Part shown: positions 8,302 through 16,880 of the stretch, piece by piece
How positions within the stretch are numbered: the stretch's first letter is position 1
How the letters are laid out: each line of letters starts with the position of its first letter
DNA from: Streptomyces sp. SLBN-118
GTDB lineage: Bacteria; Actinomycetota; Actinomycetes; Streptomycetales; Streptomycetaceae
DNA: 64,000 bases
Assembly (NCBI RefSeq): GCF_006715635.1
Contig: NZ_VFNP01000002.1
Location: 2,046,001-2,110,000, forward strand
Reading direction: 5' to 3'
Translations under genes and position numbers: made by a program
The notes under the pieces: model-generated
What the model was told of the DNA's origin: nothing
Databases searched by the model: none
Seen by the model: the letters and a program-made list of their open reading frames with translations, nothing else

Positions 8302-11091
8302 TTACGTAATCTCGTTGCGCAGCTCGGCGCGGGTCTGGAGAGCGGCGAGGGCGGCCCGGGACGTGACGCCGGTCTTGCGGTAGATGCGGGCGAGGTGGGT
8401 CTCGACCGTGCGGGGGCTGAGGTAGAGCCGGGTGGCGATGGCGGGGGTGGTGAGGCCTTCGGCGACCATGGCGGTGATCTCGCGTTCGCGCGGGGACAGG
8501 GACACAACGCCCGGCCGGTCGCCTGCGGCGGCGGACACGGCGGGGCTGTTCTCGTCCGCCAGGTTGACCAGCTGCTGGGCCCCGCCGGCCACGGCGAGGT
8601 GCCGAGCGCGCTCCCACATGACGCGGGCGCGCTCCGGTTGGCCGGTGGCCGCTGCCAGGGGGGCGGCGAGCAGCAGGGTGCGCGCCTCCCAGAGCGCCGA
8701 TCCGCCACCGGCCGTCTCGGCCACCGCGAGGTCGGCCAGCTCGGCCGCCGCCGCCGTGTCACCGTGGCCGAGCGCGATATGGGCGGCGCTGCGCAGGGCG
8801 GAGGCTCGCTGCGCAGGCAGGCCCAGCTGCTCGGCCTCCTTCCGGGCACGTTCCGCCCAGGGCACGGCTGCGGCCGGGTCACCCAAGACGACCGTGGAAG
8901 CCACCAGCGCCTCGATGAACAGCGGTCGCATGGACGGCTGGAGTCCGTTCAGGTCGTCGCCGCCCGCACGCAGCAGGGCCGCCCGTGTGCGCGCGGGCTC
9001 GCCGACGTGGATCGCCGCGTAGCCAAGCAGGCACCAGGCGATGGACGCCCACCAACTGGTGCTCGTACCGGCCGCCGTAACCCCTTCCTCGGCCACCGCC
9101 AGTGCGGTCCGGTCGCCGGGCGGGAGGGTGTGGACCAGGGCATGGGCTTTCTTGGAGAGGACCAGCGCCAGCAGTTCGTCGCTGCCGATGCCACGGGCGA
9201 TGGTCTCGGCCTCGTCTGCGAGTTCCACCGCCGAGGTGAGTCGGAGGGTCTGGATGTGGACATGCGCTTTGCACAGCAGCAGGTGCGGCAGGACGTGGAG
9301 TTGGCCGCCGCGCCGGGCGATGGCCAGGCCTCTGTCGGCGTGCCGTTCCGCGTCGGCGTACCGCTCCAGGAAGGTCTCCGCCCAGCCGAGGCGGGCCAGT
9401 GGCTCGCACAGGCCCGCGAGATCGTGGTCGGTCAGTGCGTCGACGAGCGCCGCCGCGCGATCGGTGACGTCCCGGGCGGCCGGCATGGCGCCTTCGTACG
9501 CCTCCCCGAGGGCCGCGACCGCGAGGGCGCCTGCCTCAGCAACCTCGTCGCCCAGCGACCTGGCCAGGTCGAGGGCGCGGAACAGGTCGGGACGCACCTC
9601 CGGGTAGTCGGTGGCGTGCGGCGCGGACGAGCCCAGTTCAAGGCCGAGTTCGATGGCCTGGGCGGGGGATGGACCGGGCGTACGGGAGAGTTCGCGGCGA
9701 AGCAGCGCGACCGCCTCTGTGTAGCGGCCGAGATGACGCTCCATCACAGCGCAGAGCGTCACGGCGGAGGCCCGTAAACCGGCAGCACCTGCGTCGTCCG
9801 GCGGTGACATGGCGATCACTTCGTGCAGCAGGTCCCGGCTCTCCCGCAGGCCCCCGCAGACGCCCAGCGCACGCGCCCTCCACAGCATCAGCTCACGCCG
9901 CCGCGCGGCGTACTCTGGCGTGTCCGGCAGATGCCGGAGCGCCACCTTCAGCCAGTGGGCGCAACTCGCGGGGGCGGTGGCGGCGGATCTCTCGGCTGCC
10001 TCGGCCAGCACGGCGACGGCCTCGGGGTTCCATCCGGTCAGCGACCGCTCGACGTGGTGGGCGCGTTCGGCGGCGGACGCGCCGGCTTCGGCCAGTCCGG
10101 CCGCGGCGAGGCGGTGCATCCGGGTCCGCAGGCCAGGGTCCGTGCTCTCGTGCACAACGGCCCGCAGCACCGGATGGCGCAGCGTCCACCGCCCGCCGTG
10201 GCCGGGGCGCAGCAGATCGCGGCCGGCCAGCGCGGCCAGGTCGGCGTCCAGTCCGTGGGCGTCGGACCTGTCCCGGCCGGTCACTACGGCGAGCAGGGCG
10301 GGAGTGGCATGGTGACCGAGGAGGGCCACCGCCTCGGCGGTACGGCGCTGCGCGGCGGTCAGCGGTGTCAGCTCGTCCAACAGGAGGGTGCCGAGCCCGT
10401 CGGCGTGCCGGGCCTGGAGGAGAGCGAGGAAGTACAGCGGATTGCCGTCGCTGGCGGCGTACAGCTCAGCGGCCCGGCCGGGCGGCAGGCCGGGGGCAAG
10501 ACCAGGCGCCAACTCCTCGACGCACGCGCGCTCGGCGAGCGGCCCGAGGCCCAGCCGGAGCACCGTGCCCGTGTCAATGCCCCGGGTGAGCGCGGCGCTC
10601 AGGGAGGCCGTGGTCTGGCGGTCGCGCCGGGCCACGACAACCACGACGGAGGTGGACGGAGGATGCCGGACGAGGTGGTCCAGCAGCTCCAGGGACGCCG
10701 GATCCGCCCAGTGCAGGTCGTCCAGGGCCACGACGAGCCCGGGGCCGGTCTTGGCGATCCGTACGAGGAGCTTCGCTACCGACCGATGCAGCTCGAACCG
10801 GTCACTGACGCCGAGCCCAGAATCGAGGCCGGCGTCGACGTCGAGTTCGGCGAAGGCGTCGGTGAACGGCTGGTACGGGATGTGCCGCTCGTACTCTGTG
10901 GCCCGGCCGCGCAGCACCGTCATGCCCCGGTCCTCCGCCCGCCGGCAGAACTCGGCCATGAGCCGGCTCTTGCCGATCCCCGCCGCCCCGGTGACGTCCA
11001 CCACGGCCGGCCGGCTGCCCCTCCCGGGCGCCTGGTCGAGCACCGCCTCCAGGAGCGCCAGCTCGGCCGCCCGGCTCACCAGCGGAGTCAT
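8302..11091 (-). CDS. LAL-type LuxR-family regulator (ATPase + TPR + HTH)
   Basis: A 929-residue large ATP-binding LuxR regulator. Walker A is VTGAAGIGKSRLMAEF near residue 40 and Walker B is LVVALDDLHWAD. A long helical middle with TPR-like character follows. The C-terminal LuxR helix-turn-helix is LSPREREITAMVAEGLTTPA to SPRTVETHLARIYRKTGV. The ATG at 11091 begins MTPLVSRAAELALLEAVL, the usual LAL N-terminus; a GTG nine bases upstream is also possible. The longer open frame upstream runs into the end of an IS3-type element and is rejected. Such regulators often control nearby metabolic genes; which genes this one controls is not visible. Confidence 0.85.
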   Translation of the reverse strand: MTPLVSRAAELALLEAVLDQAPGRGSRPAVVDVTGAAGIGKSRLMAEFCRRAEDRGMTVLRGRATEYERHIPYQPFTDAFAELDVDAGLDSGLGVSDRFELHRSVAKLLVRIAKTGPGLVVALDDLHWADPASLELLDHLVRHPPSTSVVVVVARRDRQTTASLSAALTRGIDTGTVLRLGLGPLAERACVEELAPGLAPGLPPGRAAELYAASDGNPLYFLALLQARHADGLGTLLLDELTPLTAAQRRTAEAVALLGHHATPALLAVVTGRDRSDAHGLDADLAALAGRDLLRPGHGGRWTLRHPVLRAVVHESTDPGLRTRMHRLAAAGLAEAGASAAERAHHVERSLTGWNPEAVAVLAEAAERSAATAPASCAHWLKVALRHLPDTPEYAARRRELMLWRARALGVCGGLRESRDLLHEVIAMSPPDDAGAAGLRASAVTLCAVMERHLGRYTEAVALLRRELSRTPGPSPAQAIELGLELGSSAPHATDYPEVRPDLFRALDLARSLGDEVAEAGALAVAALGEAYEGAMPAARDVTDRAAALVDALTDHDLAGLCEPLARLGWAETFLERYADAERHADRGLAIARRGGQLHVLPHLLLCKAHVHIQTLRLTSAVELADEAETIARGIGSDELLALVLSKKAHALVHTLPPGDRTALAVAEEGVTAAGTSTSWWASIAWCLLGYAAIHVGEPARTRAALLRAGGDDLNGLQPSMRPLFIEALVASTVVLGDPAAAVPWAERARKEAEQLGLPAQRASALRSAAHIALGHGDTAAAAELADLAVAETAGGGSALWEARTLLLAAPLAAATGQPERARVMWERARHLAVAGGAQQLVNLADENSPAVSAAAGDRPGVVSLSPREREITAMVAEGLTTPAIATRLYLSPRTVETHLARIYRKTGVTSRAALAALQTRAELRNEIT

Positions 11092-11292
11092 GCCGTCCAC
11101 ACCATCACGTCCCTCCGCCGCTATCGCACTTGGCTGTTGGGAGTTTAGGTGCACCGGTTTTTGATCTTTAACCTGCGGGTTGGAACGCCCAACTCGCTCC
11201 AATTTTTGAGGCTCTTCTGAAGTGTGAAGCCTCCCCTTGATCGTGGACACCTGGAGACTGGGATCTTGAGGTTCCAGAGGAAGTAGCACCAG

Positions 11293-11592
11293 GTGGTAAG
11301 CAAGTACACGAAGCGGTACACCGAGGAGTTCAAGCGGGACGCGATCGCGCTCGTCGATTCCTCGGCCAAGACGGTCACCGCCGTCGCCCGGGAACTCGGC
11401 ATCAGCTCCGAGTCCCTGCGCGGCTGGTACCGCCGGGCGAAGACAGACGGGGGCGAGGGCGAGTCCGGTGAGCTGACCAGCTCCGAGCGCGAGGAGCTCA
11501 AGCGGCTGCGCAAGGAGGTCCGCGAACAGCAGCAGACGATCGAGATCCTGAAAAGAGCGACGGACTTCTTCGTGAAGGAGAACGACCGGTGA
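11293..11592 (+). CDS. IS3-family transposase OrfA
   Basis: A 99-residue OrfA. The N-terminal helix-turn-helix is YTEEFKRDAIALVDSSAKTV to ELGISSESLRGWYRRAK. The C-terminal half has a leucine-zipper-like helix (EREELKRLRKEVREQQQTIEI, then LKRATDFFVKEN), as expected for the OrfA that is fused to OrfB by programmed frameshift. The start codon is GTG. OrfB begins in the overlapping frame at 11589 (VNELYRLIHAEKAT) but stops after 14 codons at 11633, so no transposase can be made and OrfA is orphaned. Confidence 0.8.
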   Translation: MVSKYTKRYTEEFKRDAIALVDSSAKTVTAVARELGISSESLRGWYRRAKTDGGEGESGELTSSEREELKRLRKEVREQQQTIEILKRATDFFVKENDR

Positions 11593-11633
11593 ACGAGCTG
11601 TACCGGTTGATCCATGCGGAGAAGGCGACTTAG
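11589..11633 (+). pseudogene. IS3 OrfB, 5' stub
   Basis: Fourteen codons (VNELYRLIHAEKAT, stop) overlapping the end of orfA by four bases, as in intact IS3 elements. The rest of the roughly 280-residue integrase domain is missing here. A C-terminal piece of an IS3 OrfB is found 3.5 kb downstream. Confidence 0.6.
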
Positions 11634-11656
11634 AGGTCGCGCAGATAGGCGTGTAC

Positions 11657-11740
11657 TCATGGACGGCGGTGCGGGCGTTCGTCCCAGTGGTGGGTCGTCC
11701 ATGCCCGTCGGATCAGGCTACGCACGGTGATGATCGTGTC
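11657..11740 (-). pseudogene. IS5-family transposase C-terminal remnant
   Basis: The minus strand reads DDTIITVRSLIRRAWTTHHW then DERPHRRP and a stop, which is the C-terminus of the common Streptomyces IS5-family transposase. Only about 27 codons remain. A separate N-terminal part of a similar transposase lies on the plus strand at 14702-15180. Confidence 0.6.
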
Positions 11741-11800
11741 ATCTCTCTCAACGAGCTTCGCTACTCGGAGAGTTGCGCGACGGCTGCCCCATGACCAGGG

Positions 11801-12088
11801 CTATGCAGTGATCGCTGCCCACCATGAGAAGGACTTCCAGAACAGCTCGCCGAACTTCTCTTCCCAGTGCGGCGCGGGTCCGTAGGGCCAGATCTGGGCG
11901 AACTGTCGGGCGGCGCGTTCGGTGATCGGGTCCCATGCAGCTCCGCTGGCGATGAAGACCCGTTGCCCTATGGTTGTCCACCATCCGGCTACGTTCTGCC
12001 ACGCTGTACGGACCCTCGGTGCGAGCCGCGCTGCAGCACCATTCTGTTCAGGCTGGCACGGCGGTTCTTGCGCTGGGCCTGAGCACAC
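11801..12088 (-). CDS. Hypothetical protein, Trp-rich C-terminus (95 aa)
   Basis: A GTG-started frame giving 95 residues. The second half (TAWQNVAGWW, DPITERAARQFAQIWPYGPA, PHWEEKFGELFWKSFSWW) looks like real protein, with regular codon bias and an ordered, aromatic-rich segment. The first 30 residues are less convincing. It may be the surviving end of a longer gene cut by the mobile elements around it. No family is recognised. Confidence 0.3.
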   Translation of the reverse strand: MCSGPAQEPPCQPEQNGAAARLAPRVRTAWQNVAGWWTTIGQRVFIASGAAWDPITERAARQFAQIWPYGPAPHWEEKFGELFWKSFSWWAAITA

Positions 12089-12139
12089 CAGGCGAACGTG
12101 GTAGGACGGTCTATCAACCGACCGATAGGGAAGCTCCAC

Positions 12140-13069
12140 ATGCCTGACTCGACACCACCGCCTTGGGTTGACGACTTCTTTCCGTTCGCCACTCCGGCCG
12201 CTCTTGCCAGATTGGTGGACATCGCCTGGCAGCACGCCACAAGAGAGGGCTATTACGAGTGGTGTGAGCTGCTGTCTCACTATGGCTTCATGTTTGACCT
12301 GGAGTGCGTCCCGAGCCCGCCCGAGGGTTGGGAATGCTCGCCTGAGTTCGGCGAGGGTACACGGCGGCTTGGAGTGCCGTTCCTGGCTCCTCCGGAGTTC
12401 GTGCCGTTCGGCGCGCTGGGTGACGGAGGGTATGTCGGCTGGTTTGTCCCCGCGCCGGAGCTGGGCCGTGAGGATCATCCAGTCGGTCTGGTCACGGGGC
12501 ACGAGCGTGGAGCGGTTCAGGTCGGCCGCGATACCAGGAGTGGACTGGAGTGGATGCTCTCGTGGACCTTGTACAGGTGGCAGACGGATGCGTCGCGCTG
12601 GGCTGCGACAGAGGCCCGGTCACACAAGCTGTTGGACAGACTCGCCCGTGAACTCGGCCTGCATCCCCATCCGGATCGCGGTCTCATACCGCAAGGGTCA
12701 CCTGTCTTCGACGTTCCGGCCGGCTGGCGGCACGTACCCGGTGACGACGGTGTCGGCGTGCTCGCCGCAACGGATGCCTTTTCCGGCCATGCCCCCGTCG
12801 TCGGCTGCGTCCTTGAAGACGACCAGCCACTGGAGCTCGCATTGGCCGACGCGTCCCGAATGCTCGATGCCGGATACCCCGCCACCGCGCTCCTCGGCCT
12901 CAAGAACGCTTTCGCCAACGGGCCGGGCTGCCGCTTTGCCGACCTCAAGCCCTTGTGGAAGCAGGTATACCGAGACCTTGGCCGACCCCAACTCGCTGAT
13001 CGACTGGATGAGATGACGGAGTCGATGTACCAGGATCTGCCGTGCTTCTGCGATGCCCCGCACGTATAG
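12140..13069 (+). CDS. Hypothetical protein, possibly SUKH/SMI1-like
   Basis: A 309-residue soluble protein. The ATG at 12140 begins MPDSTPPPWVDDFFPF and follows a GGGAAG ribosome site; an ATG 42 bases upstream in frame lacks one. The segment near residues 85-115 (PPEFVPFGALGDGGYVGWFV) has the look of the SMI1/KNR4 (SUKH) fold, whose members are often toxin-immunity proteins, but this is a weak impression. The C-terminus ends in DLPCFCDAPHV with two cysteines. It sits within the IS mosaic, so it may have arrived with the mobile DNA. Confidence 0.6.
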   Translation: MPDSTPPPWVDDFFPFATPAALARLVDIAWQHATREGYYEWCELLSHYGFMFDLECVPSPPEGWECSPEFGEGTRRLGVPFLAPPEFVPFGALGDGGYVGWFVPAPELGREDHPVGLVTGHERGAVQVGRDTRSGLEWMLSWTLYRWQTDASRWAATEARSHKLLDRLARELGLHPHPDRGLIPQGSPVFDVPAGWRHVPGDDGVGVLAATDAFSGHAPVVGCVLEDDQPLELALADASRMLDAGYPATALLGLKNAFANGPGCRFADLKPLWKQVYRDLGRPQLADRLDEMTESMYQDLPCFCDAPHV

Positions 13070-13184
13070 GGGTCCTACTCAAGAACAGCCGGAACACGTC
13101 CACCTCATGCTCGTAGTGCGGCATACAGCGCAGCCGCACCTTGCCTCCACCTGTCCGACCGTCCACTCCGTAGTAACCGCGTAG

Positions 13185-13563
13185 CTACTCCGGCGCCATG
13201 ACGTTGTCGTTCCATGGCGGAAAGAGGTAGCCACCGGTGAGGCCCTGCAGGGTGGCTTGCACTTCAATCAAGGTGTTGATCTCGTCGAGTACCGCTTCGA
13301 GGTCGTCGAATGTGACCTCGAAGCGCCGGTCAAGGCCCGCCAACCCAGGCACATCGTGCGCCTCGGCTGTCTCTGTCGCCTCTGCTGTTACGTGCGGCGC
13401 GGTGCTCAGCCCCACCCATAGCACCGGCTCGCTGTCAGCACGCCGCCGCACGGCGAACCGGTCATCCGTGTCAACCACGTGCACGCCTCGCCAGCCGTCC
13501 GGCTGCATCGGCCAGGGTCACCGGCCCGGTGACGAACAGCAGGAAATACCCGCCCGACGCCAT
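13185..13563 (-). pseudogene. Hypothetical gene split by an apparent frameshift
   Basis: The first frame starts at ATG 13563 with a good GAGGAG ribosome site and reads MASGGYFLLFVTGPVTLADA before running to a stop at 13471. The second frame reads on as MQPDGWRGVHVVDTDDRFAV to its stop at 13185 (107 codons). The two overlap near 13500 and together give one plausible protein of about 125 residues, so a one-base indel near 13500 is likely. If there is no frameshift, the second frame could start at its own ATG (13508), which lacks a clear ribosome site. No family is recognised. Confidence 0.45.
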
Positions 13564-13709
13564 CTCAGCTCCTCGCTCCAAGGCTGATCGACGCACCAAG
13601 TCTGTGACGCCAGCGCCACTGCGACCCGTCGTCAACCTGCTCGTCTGCCCCTGCAGGACAGAGCCCAAGCGTGCCAGATCTCCGAGGCCAGAGCTCCGTC
13701 AAGTCACGT

Positions 13710-14290
13710 CCCCTGTAGTGGTGTAGCCGGATCGTTCCTCCTTGCGATGGACCACCGGCCGCAGGTCGATGACCTGCTTCATCTCCCGCCAGCCCCGTTC
13801 GACTTCGAGGAGCTGCTTATAACCGAGCGCGAGTCCTCGGCGGTCATCTTGGGGTCGGACGTGCGCAGCAGGTACTTGCCGTCCAGGTTCTCCTCGGCCT
13901 TGATCTTCGCGGCGTCGATGCGCAGCAGCCCGCCGGGCATGACGCGCAGGTAGCGGTTGAGTCCGGGCTTGGTGGAGATCACCCCGCGCAACTCGGCCCG
14001 CTTGGTCGGCGTGAGCTTGTCGGTGCCGTCGATCAGGTCGGTGAGGTGGGCGACGAGGCGGTCTCTGGTCTTCGCGTCGCGGTCGACGGCGTCGGGGTTG
14101 ACGCAAATGACGAACCGCTCGTCCTCACGGCCGTACCTCCTTGACCCTCAAATTGTCCTGGACGTCCTGGTAACGGCCCTGGCGCGCCAGGGCCTCGGTG
14201 GCCTCGGCCGACCCGGAGCGCAGTTTCTCGCCGATGATGTAGTGGTGGTCGCGCAGATAGGCGGCGACTAAGGCGGCATTGGAGCCGTAC
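13710..14290 (-). pseudogene. IS1634-family transposase remnant with frameshifts
   Basis: Pieces in different frames give, in order on the minus strand, AYLRDHHYIIGEKLRSGSAE, FVICVNPDAVDRDAKTRDRL, GVISTKPGLNRYLRVMPGGL, RTSDPKMTAED and LALGYKQLLEVERGWREMKQ then VIDLRPVVHRKEER. This is the central and C-terminal part of a Streptomyces IS1634-type DDE transposase. At least two frameshifts and missing ends make it inactive. Confidence 0.65.
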
Positions 14291-14342
14291 GCTCAAGCTA
14301 GGCTTTGAAGGTCACTGCCGTTCTTGCCGCCGTGAGGGGGCC

Positions 14343-14624
14343 ATGGCCGTCACATACTTGATGCTCGCGCGGCTGCCTGAAGGGGGCTTGGCCGACTTCG
14401 ACGCTTATGAAAGCGCCGTTCTGCCACTCCTTGCCGAGTATGGAGGGCATCTTCAGCGCCGACTGCGCACTCTGGACGATCGGGTCGAGGCCCACCTTGT
14501 GACCTTTCCCAACAGCGAGGACCTCGCTGCCTACCGAGCGGATCCCCGGCGCTCTGCCGCTGCACCGCTGCTGGAGTCGTCTGGGGCAGTGGTCGAACTC
14601 CTGGCAGTACGCGACGTGCAGTGA
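14343..14624 (+). CDS. Small ferredoxin-fold protein (DUF1330 / ABM-like)
   Basis: A 93-residue protein with the pattern of a dimeric alpha-beta barrel: a hydrophobic first strand (VTYLMLARLPEG), a helix (DFDAYESAVLPLLAEYGG), paired strands (RLRTLDDRVEAHLVTFPN) and a second helix (EDLAAYRADPRR). That layout is typical of DUF1330 and antibiotic-biosynthesis-monooxygenase-like domains, which bind small metabolites or heme. The ATG follows GAGGGG. It lies between two transposase remnants with no partner gene. Confidence 0.55.
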   Translation: MAVTYLMLARLPEGGLADFDAYESAVLPLLAEYGGHLQRRLRTLDDRVEAHLVTFPNSEDLAAYRADPRRSAAAPLLESSGAVVELLAVRDVQ

Positions 14625-14701
14625 TGGGTGGCGGCAGATGAGGCAGGCACAGGCTCCGTGATCATGGAGTTTGCGACGCTCTGTGATCACCGGGGAGAGC
14701 T

Positions 14702-15190
14702 GTGCCTGTACTGCCATCATGGCTGACCGAACCGCTCTGGGGCCAATTCGCGGCCCTGCTGCCCGAGCGGCCGGAGTACCACCCGGACCATCCACTCGGC
14801 TGCCACCGGCGGCGCATCAGCGACCGGATCGTCTTCGACAAGATGCTGCAGCTGCTCCGCTTCGGCTGTTCTTATGAGGCGATCGCCGACACGACCTGCT
14901 CGGCCACCACGATCCGCAGCCGCCACGACGAGTGGGTACGACTGGGCCTTTTCGCCCGGCTCAAGCAGATAGCGCTCGACTCCTACGACCGGATCGTCGG
15001 CCTCGTCCTCGACCAGATCGCCGTGGACGGCTCCATTACCAATGGCTCCCGGAGGCGGCGAGGTGGCCGGGCGCTCCCCGGTCGACCGCGGCAAACAGGT
15101 CCTGAAACGCTCGGGCATGACGGACGGATACGGCATTCCGCTGGGTCGTGTCCTGGCCGGCCGTACCTGGCCCGACCCAGGTACGGGTCC
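14702..15190 (+). pseudogene. IS5-family transposase, N-terminal part, frameshifted and truncated
   Basis: The start reads MPVLPSWLTEPLWGQFAALL, the usual IS5-family N-terminus, and continues through IVFDKMLQLLRFGCSYEAIA to LDQIAVDGSI, which carries the first catalytic Asp. Near 15045 a frameshift moves the sequence into another frame (APGGGEVAGRSPVDRGKQVL, KRSGMTDGYGIPLGRVLAG). After GRVLAG the IS5 similarity stops near 15165, where IS3 orfB sequence begins. The upstream stretch near 14648-14670 (GGCACAGGCTCCGTGATCAT) may be its terminal repeat. Confidence 0.65.
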
Positions 15191-15309
15191 CGAGGTCTTC
15201 TCCTTCATCGAGACCTTTCTGCAACCGCCGCCTGCGCAAGCACCGGGCTTTCGGCTACCTCACCCAGGCCGAGACCAGGCAGCGGCATCAGCACGCCCTC
15301 GCGGCATAA
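15191..15309 (+). pseudogene. IS3 OrfB C-terminal remnant
   Basis: Reads EVFSFIETF and, after a one-base insertion, NRRLRKHRAFGYLTQAETRQ then RHQHALAA and TAA. This is the C-terminus of an IS3-family OrfB (normally FIETFYNRRRLRKH). It abuts the IS5 fragment and is followed within a few bases by the IS3 right-end repeat. Confidence 0.6.
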
Positions 15310-15524
15310 CGATCACGTGTCCGAGATCACGGGGAAACTTCACTCCTGCGGGTGACCGACTTTGCAGACGCATCCCGCGATCACATGGGCAGGGTGACGA
15401 TTCGTTGATCGGTCACCAACGACGCCGGCTCGCTTGCGATGGTCAGCCGCAGCGTCGCGCACCAGCGCGACAGAGCTCCCTTAAGGGCGGAACCGTACCG
15501 ATCTAAGGAAGCAGGGAAGCTTCC

Positions 15525-16634
15525 TTACTCGGCTTTCATCATCTGGTCGAGCACCCTGGGTTCGTCACTTCGGAAGAACGGGTAGTCGGTGTAGCCGGTT
15601 TCCCCGCCGACGTAGAACGTGGACTGGTCGGCCGCGGTCAGGGGCAGGTTCTCCCGGTAGCGGCGGACGAGGTCCGGGTTGGCCAGGAATGGCACGCCGA
15701 AGGCGATGAGGTCCGCGCTGCCGTTGCGCACCGCCGCTTGGGCGCGTGCGAGATCGTAGCCGTTGTTGGCGATGTACACGCCAGCGAAACTCGCACGCAG
15801 GGCGCGGTAGTCGACTGTGCCCGTCTTGGTCATCATGTCGCCTTCGAGTATGTGCGCGTAGGCCAGGCCGCGTGGGCTCAGGCTTCGGAGGAAGTCCTCG
15901 AAGTGGGTCTGCGGGTCCGTGTCCGACATCGAGTTGAAGCTGTTCTCCGGAGTCAGGCGCACACCCACGCGCTGTGCCGGCCATATGGTGCACACCGCGT
16001 CGAGGACCTCGTTCAACAGTCGCATGCGGCCGGTAGTGCTGCCGCCGTAGGCGTCGGCGCGGTGGTTGCTCCCGTCGCGCAAGAACTGGTCGATGAGGTA
16101 TCCGTTGCCGCCGTGGACTTCGACGCCGTCGAAGCCCGCCAGCTTCGCCAGCTCGGCGGCGTGCCGAAACTGCGCGACGATTCCCGGGATCTCGTCGAGT
16201 GCGAGCTCGCGCGGCGTAACGAAGTCCTGCATGCCCGAGTACGTGACGGCCCGGCCGGCAGGGCGCAGTGTGGAAGGGGCGACCGGTGTGGCGCCGTCCA
16301 GCAGGCTCGGATGGGATATCCGGCCGCAGTGTTGCAACTGCACGAAGATGTGCCCGCTCTGTTCGTGTATCGCATCAGTCACCCGCCGCCAGCTCGCCAC
16401 CTGGTCATCGGTGTGGATTCCGGGGGTGAAGGGGTAGCCCACGCCCTGCGGCGAGACCGTAGTGGACTCGGAGATGATCAACCCGGCGGTGGCGCGCTGC
16501 CGGTAGTGGGTGGCCATCATCGGCGGAACGTGCCCGCTCCTGTCGGCTCGGTTCCGTGTCATCGGCGCCATCACCATCCGGTTGGCCAGCATGAGGTCAC
16601 CCAGTGGCAAAGGCTCGAACAGGTCAGCAGGCAT
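15525..16634 (-). CDS. Old Yellow Enzyme family alkene reductase
   Basis: A 369-residue FMN-dependent NAD(P)H oxidoreductase of the NemA/OYE type, expected to reduce activated C=C bonds or nitro compounds. The N-terminus has NRMVMAPMTRNRAD with the flavin-contacting Thr. The substrate-binding His and Asn are in VEVHGGNGYLIDQFL (HGGN), followed by RADAYGGS. The C-terminal flavin phosphate site is [17 protein letters not shown]. Length and motif order are normal. It is transcribed away from the tetR gene, and two operator palindromes lie in its promoter region, so it is very likely repressed by that TetR. Confidence 0.9.
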   Translation of the reverse strand: MPADLFEPLPLGDLMLANRMVMAPMTRNRADRSGHVPPMMATHYRQRATAGLIISESTTVSPQGVGYPFTPGIHTDDQVASWRRVTDAIHEQSGHIFVQLQHCGRISHPSLLDGATPVAPSTLRPAGRAVTYSGMQDFVTPRELALDEIPGIVAQFRHAAELAKLAGFDGVEVHGGNGYLIDQFLRDGSNHRADAYGGSTTGRMRLLNEVLDAVCTIWPAQRVGVRLTPENSFNSMSDTDPQTHFEDFLRSLSPRGLAYAHILEGDMMTKTGTVDYRALRASFAGVYIANNGYDLARAQAAVRNGSADLIAFGVPFLANPDLVRRYRENLPLTAADQSTFYVGGETGYTDYPFFRSDEPRVLDQMMKAE

Positions 16635-16665
16635 GAGGGTCTCCAGTGCTTTCGCGCGGGCATCG

Positions 16666-16681
16666 TAGGACAGTCGTCCTA
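16666..16681. promoter_or_regulatory. TetR operator site 1
   Basis: TAGGACAGTCGTCCTA: 6-nt arms TAGGAC/GTCCTA around 4 bases. It lies 32-47 bp upstream of the OYE start codon. Its reverse complement is identical to site 2, and it shares the pattern TAGG(A/T)C-N4-G(A/T)CCTA with sites 3 and 4 next to tetR. Confidence 0.7.
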
Positions 16682-16691
16682 GCGAGGCGTC

Positions 16692-16721
16692 ACGCTAGGA
16701 CGACTGTCCTATGCGTGTCAA
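16692..16721 (-). promoter_or_regulatory. Predicted promoter of the OYE gene
   Basis: On the minus strand TTGACA (16721-16716), an 18-bp spacer and TAGCGT (16697-16692) form a good vegetative promoter. Operator site 2 fills the spacer, so a bound repressor would block RNA polymerase. Confidence 0.5.
16696..16711. promoter_or_regulatory. TetR operator site 2
   Basis: TAGGACGACTGTCCTA, the exact reverse complement of site 1, 14 bp away. It overlaps the predicted OYE promoter spacer. Confidence 0.7.
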
Positions 16722-16784
16722 TCCTCGGCTCGATGGCGGCTCGCGGTGGCGGGGTGTCGTCGAGAGGCTGCCGATGGCTTCGGC

Positions 16785-16814
16785 TTGACGCCTCTAGGAC
16801 GTCTGACCTAAAGT
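16785..16814 (+). promoter_or_regulatory. Predicted promoter of tetR-yciI
   Basis: TTGACG (16785-16790), an 18-bp spacer and TAAAGT (16809-16814), 67 bp upstream of the tetR start. Operator site 3 covers the spacer and the edge of the -10 box, which predicts autoregulation. Confidence 0.5.
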
Positions 16815-16835
16815 CGCCCTAGGTCAGACGTCCTA
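16795..16835. promoter_or_regulatory. TetR operator sites 3 and 4 (paired)
   Basis: Two 16-nt sites, 16795-16810 (TAGGACGTCTGACCTA) and 16820-16835 (TAGGTCAGACGTCCTA), are perfect inverted copies of each other across a 9-bp spacer. Each is also an imperfect palindrome of the form seen in sites 1 and 2. They overlap and follow the -10 region of tetR. Confidence 0.75.
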
Positions 16836-16880
16836 CAGTGGCTGTGGCCGGTGAGAGCGTGTCAGTCGAAGGAGGAGCCG

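Larger units (their letters stand above)
11225..15342 (+). mobile_element. Disrupted IS3-type element: both ends kept, orfB mostly replaced
   Basis: The left end at 11225-11254 (TGAAGCCTCCCCTTGATCGT...) and the reverse complement of the right end at 15313-15342 (TGAAGTTTCCCCGTGATCTC...) match at 23 of 30 positions, as the terminal inverted repeats of one IS. Just inside the left end is intact orfA (11293-11592) and the first 14 codons of orfB. Just inside the right end is the last part of an IS3 orfB (15191-15309). About 3.5 kb of unrelated genes and other IS fragments lie between. No target duplication is obvious outside the ends. Nested insertion followed by deletions, or recombination between two copies, would give this. 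Confidence 0.55.

Noticed and set aside
6834..8882. Minus-strand open frame of 682 codons
   Set aside because: It spans the decarboxylase end, terminator, lipoprotein and regulator in a different frame; it is a high-GC artefact.
11092..11289. 66-residue N-terminal extension of the LAL regulator
   Set aside because: It reads into the IS3 left end, and the family N-terminus starts at 11091.
11225..15342. Interpretation as an active cargo-carrying transposon
   Set aside because: No intact transposase is left, the ends differ at seven of 30 positions and no target duplication is seen.
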